34,890 nt of DNA, taken from NCBI GenBank assembly GCA_020723345.1, contig DYJA01000045.1, positions 1 to 34,890 on the forward strand, written 5' to 3'. Position numbers and translations under genes: made by a program. Of this stretch, positions 5,335 through 14,387 are shown piece by piece. The notes under the pieces are model-generated. The model made no database searches. It saw only the letters and a list, made by a program, of their open reading frames with translations, and was not told the origin of the DNA. The first letter of the stretch is position 1. Every line of letters starts with the position of its first letter. This stretch comes from Candidatus Aquidulcis sp. (GTDB taxonomy: Bacteria; Chloroflexota; Anaerolineae; UBA4142).

Positions 5335-8300
5335 CTCCTCTTCGTTTTCTTCATCTTCAATATCGTCAATTGATTTTCCTTGCTCAATTGCGTTTGCCAG
5401 TTTCTTTGCACGTTTGCGCAACCAAGGTGTCGGATCCTTCATGGCACGTTCATGCAACAAAGGTAAAGTGTCAGGATGCGTAGGCCAGTATTTGACCAAG
5501 GCTTCTATGACATCCCCACGGACGGCACCCTCTCCCCAGAATTCATTCGTGGCACCTCTCTTGGGTGCCTCATCTTTCACGGCACGCTCTCGCAAGAATG
5601 GCAAGGTCTCGGGATTATCGCGGTAGTATTCCGCAAGTGCCGATACTGCGGCACCGCGCACAAATTCACTTAGATCACCGACAGCACGGTCGCGTAGGAG
5701 CGGCAAAGTCTGGGCATCGTCATGAAAATATCGCGCAATTGACCAGAGCAATCTTAGGCGTACAAGCGAGCTTCGATCATTCATCACACAAGTACGCAAA
5801 AGTGCCGAAGTTTCGTCGCTAGGAAAATATTTCGCTAAAGAATATGTAGCAGCAGATCGAACCGACTCACTAATGTCGTTGATTGCTCGATTACGTATAA
5901 ACGACAAGATATCTGCTCGGTTTTGATAATGCGCTGCTAAGGCGACTACAGTATCAGAGCGAACCCATTCATGCTCATCATTTGCTGCTAGGTCAAGTAA
6001 TAGTAGCAATATTTGACGATCGCTTCGCCAACCATGTGCTAGTGCAAACGGAGCAAGAATTCGGAAATTTTTGTCATCACTTCTAGCGAACTCAAAGAGA
6101 ATGTGCTTTATTTCTTCCAAGCCCTGACCTACCGAGCCAACCAAAGTTCCAAATAGCTTATCATATGTCTTGGCATCATCAGATGGTTTTTGTCTTCTAA
6201 GCCAGTTTCGGAGAATACGAGAACGGTGCGGCCACGCAGAACCTATTGTTTCAGCAGGTAACAATATTTGATCTGAAAGAAACGATCCCAGGGAGGATCG
6301 TCGTGGGATACCTTTATCGATAAGTGAACATATCGCAAACAACAAGGATTCTGCTGATTTGCTAACTGCGTTTAAATGTCGCACCTCAGCTAAACACTGG
6401 ACAGCCAGTGCGATATTCCAAGGCGGTCGATTGCTCTGCACTTTAGTCCATCGGCGGTTGACCCGAGTCGCTAAATAGGTGATTAGTTCCCCCGCGCATA
6501 TCTCATCAATCATCCCGCAAATCAGCCGCAACACTTCGTGCCAACTCTGGTCTTCCCAGTGTTTGCCGTAAACATCAGTCTTGAGTTGCTCAATCGTCAA
6601 CTCTTTCGTCTTTTCAAATTTCCACACAAACGCAGACGCGCAAAAATATTCGAGGAACGCGCGATGAACAAAGCCGTAGAGATTCGCGCCGTAAAGCGAA
6701 AGGATAAAATTGCGTTCGTGGAATTGCTGAATCATCGCCTCGGCAATTACCTTCGCGCGGTCGGGCGTCTGCGCGTATCGTTCCCTTAGGTAACCCTCAA
6801 ACTCGGCTTGCAGTTGCTCGCGGTGGATATAGTTGCCCGCCAGTCCGCCATCGCCGCCCTGCATTCGGAACGCCAAGCGGCGCAGCAATTCCTTCTTGTC
6901 ATCCTCGCCAATGAAATCGGCGTCAATGCGCGCGTCTTTCAGATGCTTGTTCACGTCCCAGTGCTGAATCAGCACACTCGCCGCGTGGTCGTACAGTTTC
7001 CAGCGCTCGCGCGGCAGTTCCTGATGCTTGCCGATGATCGCCATAATCGTCAGCAGCATCGGGTTGCCCGCCAGTTGGCGGATGGACGCGGATTCTTTGA
7101 ACGATTTCAGAATCCGCTCGCGCCGCTCTTTCGCTTCGTCAGGACGGTCGCTCATCGCCAAATCGTACCAACGATTCACAAACGTCTCGACTTGCTTTTC
7201 GTCCAAATCTTGAAGCGTGAAATGCGTAAATCCCGCATCCGTCAAAATCTTGCGCCGATAGCCGATGACGCGGCTCGTGACGATGACGCGCGCCTTGGGG
7301 TAATCGTTGCAAAAGCCGACAATCTGGAGCGTGATTTGCTCGCGCTTGTCGGGTTCAAAGATTTCGTCCAATCCGTCAAAGATGACGACTGCGCGCCCAT
7401 CGTTCTTGAGATGATTGTGCAGTGCGGCTTGCGTGAGATGCCACCCTTCCGTCTTGCCGAGGTATTCGAGAAATTCGAGGAACGAATTGCATTTGTTATC
7501 CGCGCACAACCCCGCATAACTCCGCAGTTCGATGAGGAGCGGCAACGCCCCTTCTCCCCCTGCGAAACGGGGGGAGTCAGAGGGGGGTGTGGGGGTTGGA
7601 TCAATCAACGACAACATCACATACCGCGCGAGCGTAGACTTGCCAGACCCAGGATCGCCCAAGATGATCGCGTACTGATAGCGCGAATCGGTCAGCACAT
7701 CCAGTACAGGACGCGACGGCTTTTCGTAGTACGCCTCACGCGCGCGGCGCACATCCTCCAACGTGATGCCAGAGGGCAAATCGTCGGGATGAATTTCCTT
7801 GTCGCGCGAAAGTTTCTCCCACACCTCTTTCGGCAATTCAACAGGCGGTGGATTCTCGCGCACGCTCTGCTCGACAAAGACCGAGCGGAGTTGAATTTGC
7901 AGGTATTCTTCTTTCTGCGGCGGCGTCAGTCCTTCCAGCGCAAGCACGCCGTAGCGTTTGCGGAGTGCGGCGTAGTACGCTTGAACATCAAACGAAACGA
8001 GCGTGCCGCTTGAAATCAAGCCGTGCTCTTTTTCCCACTTGTGAATCGCTTCGGCGACTTTGCGCGCGAGTTCGTCAGGCGTCGTAAACCAATCGGGATT
8101 ATGCTTCGCGCTTGCGGTGTTCCGCAGATTCTTGATTTTCGATTTGTCATCGTCAATGTGCTTGGGCAACCAGGGCGCGTCTTCGTTGAGCAAGAAAATT
8201 AAACACGGCTTGCCCGATTTTTCCGCTTGTCGGAATTCCATTTCGGTGATGGAAAGATTCTCTGGATTGTCGTCTTTCGGCTGCCAACCGTATCGCCACG

Positions 8301-8487
8301 CGAAAATGCCAACGTAAACATCGCACGCGGCGACATCGGCAAGACACTTCGCAACGGGGCGCGTGTCCTCGGCGACGTAATATTCCATCGCCACGTCCGT
8401 GTGCCCCATTCGTCGAATCACGCGCTCGACTTGCGCGCGATACTCTTGCAAATCCAGATACGTTGACGAGACATAGATTTTCGCCAT
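5332..8487 (-). CDS. DUF4062-NACHT-HEAT NLR-like NTPase
   Basis: The protein has 1051 residues. Residues 1-105 (AKIYVSSTYLDLQEYRAQVE..., then CDVYVGIFAWRYGW and SITEMEFRQA) match DUF4062, which is often found at the N-terminus of STAND/NACHT ATPases. The NACHT domain has a Walker A motif GDPGSGKS (277-284), Walker B AVVIFDGLDE (366-375) and VIVTSR (401-406). The C-terminal part, about 800-1010, holds HEAT-like repeats (VRSAATYSLAKYF, VRGAAVSALAEYY) that probably form the sensor. Bacterial NACHT proteins of this layout include anti-phage defence proteins; defence is inferred here. The start at 8487 (MAKIYVSS) was chosen because upstream codons lie in a repeat. Residues about 297-314 (TPTPPSDSPRFAGGEGA) are a repeat-derived insertion after the Walker A helix. 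The DNA for the HEAT region is more AT-rich than its neighbours, suggesting transfer. Confidence 0.88.
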   Translation of the reverse strand: MAKIYVSSTYLDLQEYRAQVERVIRRMGHTDVAMEYYVAEDTRPVAKCLADVAACDVYVGIFAWRYGWQPKDDNPENLSITEMEFRQAEKSGKPCLIFLLNEDAPWLPKHIDDDKSKIKNLRNTASAKHNPDWFTTPDELARKVAEAIHKWEKEHGLISSGTLVSFDVQAYYAALRKRYGVLALEGLTPPQKEEYLQIQLRSVFVEQSVRENPPPVELPKEVWEKLSRDKEIHPDDLPSGITLEDVRRAREAYYEKPSRPVLDVLTDSRYQYAIILGDPGSGKSTLARYVMLSLIDPTPTPPSDSPRFAGGEGALPLLIELRSYAGLCADNKCNSFLEFLEYLGKTEGWHLTQAALHNHLKNDGRAVVIFDGLDEIFEPDKREQITLQIVGFCNDYPKARVIVTSRVIGYRRKILTDAGFTHFTLQDLDEKQVETFVNRWYDLAMSDRPDEAKERRERILKSFKESASIRQLAGNPMLLTIMAIIGKHQELPRERWKLYDHAASVLIQHWDVNKHLKDARIDADFIGEDDKKELLRRLAFRMQGGDGGLAGNYIHREQLQAEFEGYLRERYAQTPDRAKVIAEAMIQQFHERNFILSLYGANLYGFVHRAFLEYFCASAFVWKFEKTKELTIEQLKTDVYGKHWEDQSWHEVLRLICGMIDEICAGELITYLATRVNRRWTKVQSNRPPWNIALAVQCLAEVRHLNAVSKSAESLLFAICSLIDKGIPRRSSLGSFLSDQILLPAETIGSAWPHRSRILRNWLRRQKPSDDAKTYDKLFGTLVGSVGQGLEEIKHILFEFARSDDKNFRILAPFALAHGWRSDRQILLLLLDLAANDEHEWVRSDTVVALAAHYQNRADILSFIRNRAINDISESVRSAATYSLAKYFPSDETSALLRTCVMNDRSSLVRLRLLWSIARYFHDDAQTLPLLRDRAVGDLSEFVRGAAVSALAEYYRDNPETLPFLRERAVKDEAPKRGATNEFWGEGAVRGDVIEALVKYWPTHPDTLPLLHERAMKDPTPWLRKRAKKLANAIEQGKSIDDIEDEENEEE
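7545..7605. repeat. Repeat element inside the NACHT coding sequence
   Basis: The sequence contains CCCCTTCTCCCCCTGCGAAA and GGGGGGAGTCAGAGGGGGGT, arms of a C/G-rich inverted repeat. It is read in frame as TPTPPSDSPRFAGGEGA. A relative (CCCCCACCCAACCCTCCCCC) lies just before the same gene at 8488-8536. Confidence 0.65.
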
Positions 8488-8585
8488 AACCCCCACCCAA
8501 CCCTCCCCCGTTTGCAAAATCCGCAAACAGGAGAGGGAATCAATCGGCATCGGTCTTCCGTCCTTCGTCTTCCGTCGTCCGTCCC
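8488..8585. repeat. Repeat elements upstream of the NACHT gene
   Basis: Positions 8488-8536 are a C-rich inverted repeat (CCCTCCCCCGTTTGC...GCAAACAGGAGAGGG). Positions 8550-8585 are a pyrimidine tandem repeat of GTCTTCCGTCC type. The G-run of the first, read on the minus strand as GGGTGGGGGTT, lies directly before the ATG and is the only visible ribosome-binding site. Confidence 0.6.
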
Positions 8586-8586
8586 T

Positions 8587-8615
8587 ATTCTACCACGCTC
8601 TGCGCTACATCTCAA
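8587..8615 (-). promoter_or_regulatory. Promoter for the NACHT gene
   Basis: On the minus strand, TTGAGA (8615-8610), a 17-base spacer and TAGAAT (8592-8587) preceded by TGG give a near-consensus housekeeping promoter with an extended -10. It overlaps the 3' end of the DUF362 gene and would give a leader of about 90 bases. The NACHT gene can therefore be expressed on its own. Confidence 0.55.
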
Positions 8616-9774
8616 CCCTGCGATAATTGATCCGCGTATAGCCGCTGCCCCACGGATTGCCGCGCTCAAAGACGCCCAGCCCCGCGAGATTCGCGAGCCG
8701 CAAATAATTGTTCGCGCCGGATTTCACCGTCCACTCAGCCGCGACAAAATCGTGCATCACGCTGTCAATTGCCACGGGATCGGTCGCGAAGAAGAGACTG
8801 TTTGGCGTCTTGCCGTCGAACGTCGCCATTGTCAGCGGCGGCGACGACCAAGTAGTACCCGCGAACAATCCGTCGCCGACGATCAGGACGGTCTTAGCGC
8901 GAATGTGTGGATTGCCGTACAGATCGACCAGTGGATTCCAGTCCGTTCTCCAGTACGCTTGATCGGGAAACGCGTTGTTGTGAAATGCCTGCGGATTGTT
9001 CGTCGAGCCGAAATGATTCTTGAAACCGAGTGTCACTTCCGCGCCGCCGATGTGTCCTTTGAGAATCGGTACGTCAATGAGGTACGTCGCGCGAATCAAT
9101 ACGTCGTTCAATTTGGTCGCCGGAGGCATGGGGGTGCCGGACGGCGGTCTGAATTGGATGTACGCGTGCGGATCGGTACTGTTAAATCCGGCTGCGGTGT
9201 GTGTCCCGTTGTCGTAAAAGCGAACGCCGGAGTACAGACAGCCGTTGATGTACCGATCCGGCACAACGCGGATTGCGTCGTAGACCCAGATGTCTTCTTC
9301 GCGCACGCCGATCAATTTCATGCCGCGCACGAGCGCATTGATCGGCTGAATGATCCCGTCGAGTACGCCGCTGCCCGAGTTGTTGAAATTCGCTTTGATC
9401 GCGATGCCTTGACCGGCGATATAGTTGGGCAAAATCTTGCGCCACGCGTCCTGGATCGTCGCGGTCGACGTCAAGTTCTGCAGACCAGCGTCCACCATCG
9501 CGTTCACCACATCCTGGTTCACATAGTTCCAATAATTCGCCTGCCCAGTCCACGTCGTCGCGCTGAGACTGTGAATGTGAACGACGCTTGGCGGGGGCGG
9601 CGGCGGCGAATATGAAATGATCGGAAAATAGTACGCGCGCGTCGGCGACGGATCCTGCGCCAGCGCGGTCGGCGCGCCCAGCCAACGTTCCAACGACGCG
9701 AGCGCCGTCCCGCCGAGAACGAATCCCGCCGCTTTGAGAATCTGCCGTCGAGTCAACAATTGTCGTTTATCCAT
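8605..9774 (-). CDS. Tat-exported DUF362 domain protein
   Basis: This protein has 389 residues. The N-terminus LTRRQILKAAGFVLGGTALA has the twin-arginine motif and hydrophobic stretch of a Tat signal, with likely cleavage after TALA near residue 40, so the protein is exported folded. A proline-rich spacer leads to a DUF362 domain (about 63-389). Conserved-looking motifs are IAIKANFNN, VPILKGHIGGAEVTLGFKNH and NSLFFATDPVAIDSVMHDF. DUF362 has no settled biochemical role; Tat use hints at a cofactor bound before export. The start is backed by AAAGGA eight bases upstream. Its DUF362 domain is a close paralogue of the C-terminal domain of the next protein upstream, so the pair arose by duplication. 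Confidence 0.85.
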   Translation of the reverse strand: MDKRQLLTRRQILKAAGFVLGGTALASLERWLGAPTALAQDPSPTRAYYFPIISYSPPPPPPSVVHIHSLSATTWTGQANYWNYVNQDVVNAMVDAGLQNLTSTATIQDAWRKILPNYIAGQGIAIKANFNNSGSGVLDGIIQPINALVRGMKLIGVREEDIWVYDAIRVVPDRYINGCLYSGVRFYDNGTHTAAGFNSTDPHAYIQFRPPSGTPMPPATKLNDVLIRATYLIDVPILKGHIGGAEVTLGFKNHFGSTNNPQAFHNNAFPDQAYWRTDWNPLVDLYGNPHIRAKTVLIVGDGLFAGTTWSSPPLTMATFDGKTPNSLFFATDPVAIDSVMHDFVAAEWTVKSGANNYLRLANLAGLGVFERGNPWGSGYTRINYRRVEM

Positions 9775-9792
9775 TTCGTCCTTTCTGATTTA

Positions 9793-9822
9793 ATTCTATC
9801 GCGTTGGGCGAGACGAGTCCAA
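9793..9822 (-). promoter_or_regulatory. Promoter for the DUF362 gene
   Basis: On the minus strand, TTGGAC (9822-9817), an 18-base spacer and TAGAAT (9798-9793) lie about 20 bases before the start codon. The -35 match is partial. Confidence 0.45.
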
Positions 9823-9841
9823 TTTGACAAGACGCAAAAAA

Positions 9842-9944
9842 GTAGGGGCGCAACATTCGCACACACTTGCTTGTCAGTCAGCGAGTTGTGTTATACCAGC
9901 CGCGTTTGCGCAACGGCTAGTCTTGGCGAATGTTGCGCCCCTAC
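9842..9944. repeat. MITE-like inverted-repeat element
   Basis: The perfect 19-base terminal inverted repeats GTAGGGGCGCAACATTCGC (9842-9860) and its complement (9926-9944) enclose 65 bases with no open frame. Related ends are seen at 31705-31735 and, partly, at 17083-17123. It fills the gap between the two DUF362 genes. Confidence 0.85.
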
Positions 9945-9962
9945 CGGCACGCGACCACGCGT

Positions 9963-12900
9963 CTAAATTTCGATCTTCCGATACTCGATCCCCGTGTACC
10001 CCGCGCCCCACGGATTGCCGCGCTCGAACACGCCGAGACCTTGCTGACTCGCGAGGCGCAGATAATTGTCTGCGCCCGCTTTGATGTGCCACTCGGCGTC
10101 GAGGAAATCGTACATCACGCAATCAATCGCGACCGGATCGGTTGCGAAGAACAAACTGTTCGGCACTTTGTTCCCGAACGTTACCATCGTCATCACCGGC
10201 GAACCCCACGTGTTCCCCGTGAACAAACCGTCGCCAATCGTCAGCACCGTCTTGCTCTGAACGTTCGGATTGCGGTACAGGTCGACGAGCGAATTGTAGT
10301 AATTGCGAAAATTCGTCTCGCCCGGAAACATGTACGAATGATAGTCCACCGGATTGGGCACCGAGCCAAAATGATTCTTGAACCCAAGCGTCACGCCGGC
10401 GAGATCGGTATGCCCTTTGAAAAGCGGCAGGTTGATGACGTACGCCGCGTTGACCAACACATCGGTCACGCGACTGCCGGGATGCGCCGGCAGATCCGAC
10501 GGCGTCCGGAACGTGATCTGCGCGCTCGGCGCGGTACTTTCAAAACCCGCGCGGCGATGCGTCCCGTCGTCGAAAAAGAGGACGCCGGGGTACTGACACA
10601 TGTTGATGAAACGATCCGGGATGAGTTTGATCGCATCGAAGATCCAAATGTCCTGCTCGCGCACGCCGATCTGTTTCAAACCACGCACGAGCGCGTTGAC
10701 CGTTTGGATCGACGCGTCGAGGTTGCCGTTGCCGTTGTTGTTGAAGTTTACCTTGACCGCGATCCCCTGCCCCGCTTGGTAGCGCGGCAAGATCGCGCGC
10801 CACGCGTCCGCGACCGTCGGCGTGTTCGTCAATTCCATCATCCCGCGATCCAACATCGCGTTCACGGCATCTTGATTCACATAGTTCCAATAGTCCGGCT
10901 GACCGATCCACGTCGTCGCGTTGGTGTTGTAAACGTGAACGACGCGCGGTTTGGTGACCGGCGGCGTGACGACGATTTGCTGCGCGCCTTGCCGATCTTG
11001 CCACCACGCGACGTATTCCTGCACCGCGCCCGCCCAATAATTTTGCGTTTGCGCGCGCGTCAACCGGATCTTGCCCGTGATCGTGCGCGTCTCGCCGGGC
11101 GCAAGCGGCGAACCAAAGCCCCAGCGATACGGATGATCGAGTCCGGTGCGATTGTCGAACTCAATTCCGACGCGATAGTTGCCGCTCGTCGCGGGATAGC
11201 CGCGACTGGCAAACGTATCGCCTTCGACGTACTCGAAACCTGGGTCGGGTCCTTGCGTCGGCAGCGCCATCGCGCCGTCATTGCGAACGGTGATGCTGAT
11301 GTTGAGCAATTGCCCACCCAGAAGTGTCGTCGGCGAAAAAGTGACGCCGGTGATCATGATCGGTTGGCGCACGGTGACGCGTTGGACGCCTTGTCGATCC
11401 TGCCACCACGCGACGGATTCTTGCACCAGCCCCACCCAATAATCGCGCGCCTGAACACTTTTCAGACGAATCGCGCCGGTAATCGTGCGCGTTTCGCCGG
11501 GCGCGAGCGGCGTGCCGAATCCCCAGCGGTACGGATGATCGATTCCCGTGCGATAGTCAAAATCAATTCCGACGCGATAATTGCCGCCGACTTCAGTAAA
11601 GCCGCGGCTGCGGAATGTTTCGCCTTCGTCGTACTCGAATCCCGGATCGGGTCCTTGCGTTGGCGCAACCGCGCTGCCATTATTTCGCACGACGATGCTG
11701 ACGTTGAGCAATTCACCCGCGCCCAGTGTCGTCGGCGAAAATGTCGCGCTGACAATTTGGATGGTCGGCTGCGCGGGTACGACCGTGATCGCTTGCGCGC
11801 CTTGTCGATCCTGAATCCACGCGACGTACTCTTGCACTACGCCCGCCCAGTAGTTTTGCGTTCGCGCATTCTTCATCCGAATCGTGCCGGTGATCGTGCG
11901 CGTTTCGCCGGGCGCAAGCGGCGCGCCGAATCCCCAGCGGTACGGATGATCGACGCCGGAGCGCAAATCGAAATCGACGCCGACGCGATAATTGCCGCTC
12001 GTCGCGGGAAATCCGCGCGAGTCAAACGAATCGCCTTCGTCGTACACAAAACCTGGGTTCGGTCCTTGCGTCGGCAGCGTGATGATGCTGTCGTTGCGAA
12101 CCGTGATGCTAACGGCAAGCGCCTGTCCGACGCTAACGGTCGTCGGCGTGAACGTCACGTTCGTAATTTGCAAACCCGTCTGAACCGTGATCGCCGTTGT
12201 GCCCTGGCGATCCTGCAGCCACGCGACGCGCTCGTTGACCAAGCCCGCCCAGTAATTTCGCGTTTGCGGATTCTTCAAGCGGATCGCGCCGGTGATCGTG
12301 CGCGTCTCGCCCGGCATGAGCGGCGTGCCAAAGCCCCAACGATACGGATGATCGATTCCGGCGCGATTGTCGAAATCAACGCACACGCGATAAGTACCGC
12401 CGACTTCGGCAAAGCCACGAGTGCGAAACGTGTCGCCTTCTTCGTACACAAAACCTGGGTCGGGGCCCTGAGTGGGCAGCGGCGCGTCGCCATTGTTCTT
12501 CACGGTGATGCTCACCTGGAGCAAACCGCCCGCCGCCAGATTCGTCGGCGAGAAGGAAACCCGGGTAATTCCCGCCGCAACGGAATTCGGTTGCCGCGTT
12601 CGATAATCCGCGTCGAGCGCGACGCGCAAATCTTCGGCGAGCGGAGCATTTTCCTGGATACTCCACTCGGGGTGATCCTCAAGTTTTTTCCAGCGAAAGA
12701 GGACGAGCGCCTGAATCGCCTGGTTCGTCGCGACGCTATTCCACTCGTTGATCTCGCGATACGCGGTTTGGATCCAACCGATGTCTTCCTTCAGCCACCC
12801 GGCGATGGGATTGGTCTCGGTAATCAAAACGGGCAACAGGCGAAACTGTCCCGGCAGCGCGTTCATAAAATCGCGGTACATGCGAAACCGAAAATGGCGA

Positions 12901-14324
12901 TCCGTAAACGGCGGCTGCATCATTTCCTCGCTCGCAATTTGCGCGGCGACGTGATCCTGGGTGTAGCAATGCAGCGCCAACGCTTCCACCCGGCTACCGA
13001 TCAAGGCGAGGATGTCGAGCAAATATTTGACCCAATCGCCGCGCTCGTTGCCGGGATACCGCGTGTCGTTGTTGACCGGCGCAACCGCGCCCGCGACGAC
13101 CCAATCGTTGGAATGTCCGGGCAAACTCCGGATCGCCGCGCGGCATTTGGCAAAACACGCGGCGTACTTTTCCGGCGTGATCACTTCGCGCACGCCGCTG
13201 GAAATTTCCGGGCGTTCGTCGTTCAAGTTCATTTCGTTGCCGATCACCCAAATGCGCGCGCCGCGCGAGTTTTGAACGTACGCCGCGCACTTGGCGGCAA
13301 ACGCATCGTACTTGTCCGAGAGGGGAATCGTTCCCGCCGTGCTGATGCCGTTGTGCAATCGGACGATCGGCTCGATCCCGCTTTGCGCGACGGCAGAATA
13401 ATCATATCCCGTGAACAGCGAGAGATCGACGCTATGCACCGCCCACCCCATCCGATCGGCGTCCGTCAACAGGTGCTCGCCGCCGAGATCGTGAATGCCA
13501 TAAATGTTCGTCGGCAGATTCAGCGGTTGTTCGCCGCCGCCGCTTGCGCCGCCGCCTTGCGCGGCGACGTACTGCGCGATCTGGTTTCCCAACGACGCCA
13601 CGTTAAAGGTCGACCAAAGCGCGCCGCCGCCGTACTGAAAGATCGTGCCCCCGATCACATAGCCGTCTTGCAGCATCTGCTTGTCATAGTCTTTGAGAAG
13701 TTGCAAATACGTGTCGGCGGAAACGTGCGCTTGCCAGCCATTGTTGCGCCCATCATCCAAACCGCACTCGGTAATCAGAATCGGTTTGCGCGCGGAATGT
13801 GGAATCCACTGACGAAACGCGCGATAGCGCGCCCAATCGCCCGCGCCGTACGTGGGATGATAATATTCGTGCAGCGCGATATAGTCGCACATGACGATGG
13901 CGGGCATCAGCAGCGGCACCCACTCTAAACGCGGATTGCCGGTCGAGAAAGAAAACGCCGCCACTTTTTCGCCGCGCGTGTGCATCAACTGCGCGAACCG
14001 GACGTACCAATTCGAAACGGCGTGCGCGTCCGCCTCGCTCGTCAAGACCGGCTCGTTCAATCCTTCCCAGATAATACCGCGCCCGCTCAGTTTGTTGAGC
14101 GCGTCGCCGATTTCCGCGACAAACGCGTCGGCGGGATCGTTGAAACTTAGATTCGTGTATGGGCGATAGACGATCAACGTCCGGGGACAGCGGCGCCGAA
14201 TCTCGTCGATGTTCGCGTCGCTCGGAAATTCAAAGATTTTGACGAGCGGCGGTTGCATCTGCTCCAGGAGATTATAGATCCGATCGTCAAAGTCCATGAT
14301 GTGAAACGATAGTTTGGAAGGCAT
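9963..14324 (-). CDS. Giant fusion: two glycosidase-like barrels, four Ig-like repeats, DUF362
   Basis: The protein has 1453 residues. Residues 1-250 resemble a GH5/GH39-type barrel, with WEGLNEP (Glu91) and LITECGLD (Glu186) at the acid/base and nucleophile positions. Residues about 272-575 form a second barrel with IGNEMNL (Glu364) and LITETNP (Glu503). Four repeats of about 130 residues follow (about 586-1110), each with SPTTL, TQGPDPGF, DHPYRWGFG and QNYWAG motifs; the fold is probably Ig/CARDB-like. The C-terminus (about 1115-1453) is a DUF362 domain paralogous to the next gene. The start is firm: AAGGAG lies eight bases upstream and an in-frame TAA lies 36 bases upstream, so there is no signal peptide even though the domains look extracellular. 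Substrate and role are unknown. The gene follows the oxidase operon by 63 bases. Confidence 0.82.
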   Translation of the reverse strand: MPSKLSFHIMDFDDRIYNLLEQMQPPLVKIFEFPSDANIDEIRRRCPRTLIVYRPYTNLSFNDPADAFVAEIGDALNKLSGRGIIWEGLNEPVLTSEADAHAVSNWYVRFAQLMHTRGEKVAAFSFSTGNPRLEWVPLLMPAIVMCDYIALHEYYHPTYGAGDWARYRAFRQWIPHSARKPILITECGLDDGRNNGWQAHVSADTYLQLLKDYDKQMLQDGYVIGGTIFQYGGGALWSTFNVASLGNQIAQYVAAQGGGASGGGEQPLNLPTNIYGIHDLGGEHLLTDADRMGWAVHSVDLSLFTGYDYSAVAQSGIEPIVRLHNGISTAGTIPLSDKYDAFAAKCAAYVQNSRGARIWVIGNEMNLNDERPEISSGVREVITPEKYAACFAKCRAAIRSLPGHSNDWVVAGAVAPVNNDTRYPGNERGDWVKYLLDILALIGSRVEALALHCYTQDHVAAQIASEEMMQPPFTDRHFRFRMYRDFMNALPGQFRLLPVLITETNPIAGWLKEDIGWIQTAYREINEWNSVATNQAIQALVLFRWKKLEDHPEWSIQENAPLAEDLRVALDADYRTRQPNSVAAGITRVSFSPTNLAAGGLLQVSITVKNNGDAPLPTQGPDPGFVYEEGDTFRTRGFAEVGGTYRVCVDFDNRAGIDHPYRWGFGTPLMPGETRTITGAIRLKNPQTRNYWAGLVNERVAWLQDRQGTTAITVQTGLQITNVTFTPTTVSVGQALAVSITVRNDSIITLPTQGPNPGFVYDEGDSFDSRGFPATSGNYRVGVDFDLRSGVDHPYRWGFGAPLAPGETRTITGTIRMKNARTQNYWAGVVQEYVAWIQDRQGAQAITVVPAQPTIQIVSATFSPTTLGAGELLNVSIVVRNNGSAVAPTQGPDPGFEYDEGETFRSRGFTEVGGNYRVGIDFDYRTGIDHPYRWGFGTPLAPGETRTITGAIRLKSVQARDYWVGLVQESVAWWQDRQGVQRVTVRQPIMITGVTFSPTTLLGGQLLNISITVRNDGAMALPTQGPDPGFEYVEGDTFASRGYPATSGNYRVGIEFDNRTGLDHPYRWGFGSPLAPGETRTITGKIRLTRAQTQNYWAGAVQEYVAWWQDRQGAQQIVVTPPVTKPRVVHVYNTNATTWIGQPDYWNYVNQDAVNAMLDRGMMELTNTPTVADAWRAILPRYQAGQGIAVKVNFNNNGNGNLDASIQTVNALVRGLKQIGVREQDIWIFDAIKLIPDRFINMCQYPGVLFFDDGTHRRAGFESTAPSAQITFRTPSDLPAHPGSRVTDVLVNAAYVINLPLFKGHTDLAGVTLGFKNHFGSVPNPVDYHSYMFPGETNFRNYYNSLVDLYRNPNVQSKTVLTIGDGLFTGNTWGSPVMTMVTFGNKVPNSLFFATDPVAIDCVMYDFLDAEWHIKAGADNYLRLASQQGLGVFERGNPWGAGYTGIEYRKIEI

Positions 14325-14387
14325 TGCAGAATCTCCTTGTCGAGCGAATTTCCAAATTTATCGTACCGCACTGCGCGAGGGCTGTGA

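Noticed and set aside
10965-12600. Regularly spaced similar DNA blocks as a CRISPR-like or satellite array
   Set aside because: The period is about 390 bases and the similarity follows codons of Ig-like protein repeats, so it is coding repetition.
9930-13928. Very long plus-strand open frame (1332 codons) opposite the glycosidase/DUF362 gene
   Set aside because: It is the antisense shadow of a high-GC gene with recognisable domains; its translation is Arg/His-rich, low in complexity and mirrors the Ig-like repeats.
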